Below, in pieces: positions 55,901-58,900 of a stretch of 64,000 nt of DNA. Location of the stretch: positions 49,644,723 to 49,708,722 of the forward strand of contig OX465584.1 in NCBI GenBank assembly GCA_950022655.1, in the 5' to 3' direction. This stretch comes from Alentia gelatinosa. Taxonomy: Eukaryota; Annelida; Polychaeta; Phyllodocida; Polynoidae. The notes under the pieces were generated by a model. The model did not search any database. It was not told the origin of the DNA and was given only the letters and a program-made list of their open reading frames with translations. Position 1 is the first letter of the stretch. Each line of letters starts with the position of its first letter. The translations under genes and the position numbers were made by a program.

Positions 55901-58900
55901 ATGAGTTATCGTTTAGTTAAATACTAAAGAACAAAACAACAAGGTTTGGTCAAAGTTGTCGTTCTCCAAGAGTTTGGAGAGTGAATATCACATAGCATTC
56001 AAACGAGTTGGAGAATGACTTCTTTGACCAAAACGAGTTGCCTTCTGTATTTATCTCACCCCTGGACATACTTAAAGAATGGACAGCACATGGGATATAG
56101 ACCATGGAGAATTAACTGCAATACTCGTAGGGTCATGGAGAACAAGTGTCCAATGTTAAGCCCATGGGACAAATATACCAGGGGTAAGATAACATTCCCT
56201 ACGCCCACTGTAAAGGTAATCTTCCACTCATAAAGTAATGCATGAGTTACCTATCAGTGCACCTAGTGGTGTGCTGTTTAGCTAAAATCACATGCCCTAC
56301 GGCCACTGTAAAGGTAAAGCTCCACTCTTTGTAATACATGAGTTGCCCTTCAGTGCGCCTAGCTGTGTATTGTTTAGTTAACCCTTTAAGGGCGGCAGGG
56401 GGCGGATGATGCCTTAAGGCATCATTTGCTGGATATCTATATAATTGTTTTTCAAAAGGAAATATTTTAACAATTAACTTGAAATTTTCACAGAATGTAG
56501 GTGTAATATCATATTTCTGAATTCTAAATAATAGGAATAAAATATTAATAATAGCATATTATATCACATGATAAATCTTCGAATTTAGAGTTCAGAGGAG
56601 AATGCCCCCGTCACCTAGACCTATACATAGTAACTAGGAGCCGTCCCCAAGTGTGTAGTTCAGCCATAGGCAGCCGTCCTTAAAGGGTTAAATACCATGC
56701 CCTACACCCACTGTAAAGGTAAACCACCACACACAATGCCATTTCGTTATTGTTGTTGTTTTTAATTTTTTTTTTAACTGCTTACATTTCTGATGTATTG
56801 TTTGTTACAGGCATTCTTATAGGCACACTGACCATGGAACTCGGCGGTAAAATATCCATCGACTGTGAAAAAACAGGATACCGAGCCGAACTGGAATTCA
56901 AACTCAAGGTATGAAACATGAGACAAAACTGACTTAAAACACGTTGACTGTGTGACGAGTAGTAACTCTGTATCACCGAAGTTACTGAGATAATCATCGG
57001 ATAATTCTGATCCACCATATTTCTCTTCTGTTTTTCATATAGGGGCCTCAAGCCGCATGATATAAGCATCTCGTTGTTAAAGCTCAGAACCAGTATTCAC
57101 AAAGTTATAGATTCTTTTTCAAATACCTCATTGAACTTATATTTTGTTTGTGTGACAGCCATTCCTGGGGACGGGTGAGGCGTCCAACCGAATCACGGGC
57201 AAAATCAAGCTCGGTACAGAAACGTTGGCGACGCTTGACGGGCACTGGGATCAGGAGATCTACATCAAGGAGAAGCGCACAGGGGTGAGTTCAGGTTTAC
57301 CAGGCTTCAGTAACGATTCATTCAGATTTTATAATCATAGACCTGAAACCAGGTTTTATTATCTTTCATCTCAATTTCACTCACCATTTTGATGTTAGAA
57401 TCTCCTTTTTTCTCCCATACTCTCGTCTATATATTTCCCTTTCTTTCTCTCTCTCTCTCTTACTTTGTTCTCATCTCGCTTCCTTTCTCTGTCTATACTT
57501 CCCCCTCCCCCTTTCTCTATCTGTCCAAGGTATTGGACAGACGGTTTCTTGTTCTCCTTCTTTATCAATGCCTCTGCCCGTCTCTCTCTTTATCACTCTC
57601 GCATATCTTCATGTTTGATAGTAGTTATATCCTCATGATTTGATCCTCATTCGCTGTCACAGGACACAGAGCTGTTCTGGAACCCGACGACAGAGATTAA
57701 ATCAGCGCGGCTGCGGCACTACACAGTGCAGACAGAGTCTCTCTTTGTCTCCCTCTAGTTTCCTCATGTTTGATATTCATATATCCTCATGTTTTGATCC
57801 TCATTCACTGTCACAGAACACAGAGCTGTTCTAGAACCCGACAACGTTGATTAAGTTGACGCGGCTGCAGCCCTTCAAAGTGCCGGTCGAGTTGCAGAGA
57901 GTCTCTCTCTGTTTCTGTCTTTAGCTTTCTGTCTCTAATTTCCCCATGCTTTATATTCATATATCTTTGATCCTCATTCACCATCACAGGACACAGAGTG
58001 GCTGTGGCACTACACAGTGCCAGTCGAGTCGTAGACGGAGTCTCTTTGTCTCTTCTGTGTCTCTCTGTCTCTAGTTGCCTATGTTTGATATTTATATATT
58101 ATTCACTGTCACATGTTAAATATTTAAATATTACTCACCGTCACAGGACACGGAGCTGTTCTGGAACCCGACGACGGAGATTAAATCAGCGCGGCTGCGG
58201 CGCTACACAGTGCCGGTCGAGTCGCAGACGGAGTGGGAGTCGGAGAAGCTGTGGTCGCACGTGACGGCCGCCATCGTCAACCAGGACCAGAACGCCGCCA
58301 CGCAGGAGAAGTTCCTGCTGGAGGAGGCTCAGCGTCGCGCGGCTCGCGAGCGCAAGGCCAAGATGGAGGAGTGGACCCCCAAGCTGTTTGAGCGCGACGC
58401 CATCACCGGCGACTGGGTCTACCAATACGCAGAGTGAGTGCTCATCATATGTTAACCCGCTGACTAGTGTAAAATCTATCTAATCCTTTTTTTTTTTTTA
58501 TTTATTGTCAACATCTGACGTAGGTCAGCTCTTCCTGTCATACATTTAGCCGTTGTAATCACTAGGAAACTATCAAGAGACGTTACTAGTTTGAGTCTGA
58601 GTTTATTTATGCCACGCATTTTGTTGGCTCCATAATTTCACGAGTCGAAGACGAGTGACATTACGGAGCCAACAAAACGAGTGGCATAAATAAGCTCAAA
58701 CTCAAACGAGTGGCGTCTAGATTTTATCCTACCCCGTTTCCATATTTTTTCAGTATCAGAAAGTAGTGGCATAAACAACACTTTATGTCACACCCGTGAA
58801 ATAAACAAACCCCATGTTAAGCCTATGGCGTTTTTTATTAGGGGTAGGATAATATAGAGAAAACCTATGAAAGTTTATGGTCAGAGCTTGTATCCCACCG

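Larger units (their letters stand above)
54567..56730 (+). repeat. 65-bp tandem array of the exon 12 end plus donor
   Basis: The unit is the last 25 bases of exon 12 (ACCATGCCCTACGCCCACTG and TAAAG) plus about 40 bases of intron (GTAAGCCTCCAAGCATACAT, GAGTTATCGTTTAGTTAAAC). Donor-like AAAG|GTA.. recurs at 54591 (true), 54656, 54721, 54786, 54851, 54916, 54981, 55046, 55111, 55176, 55241, 55305, 55371, 55819, 55883, 56217, 56313 and 56719. Units alternate between a GTAAGCCTCC and a GTAAACTGCC type, giving a 130-bp higher-order period. Three mobile elements interrupt the array. Confidence 0.95.

Noticed and set aside
57663..57730. Alternative exon 15 in copy 1
   Set aside because: The frame leaves the exon after about 22 codons and hits TAG in the CT-rich sequence before any usable donor.
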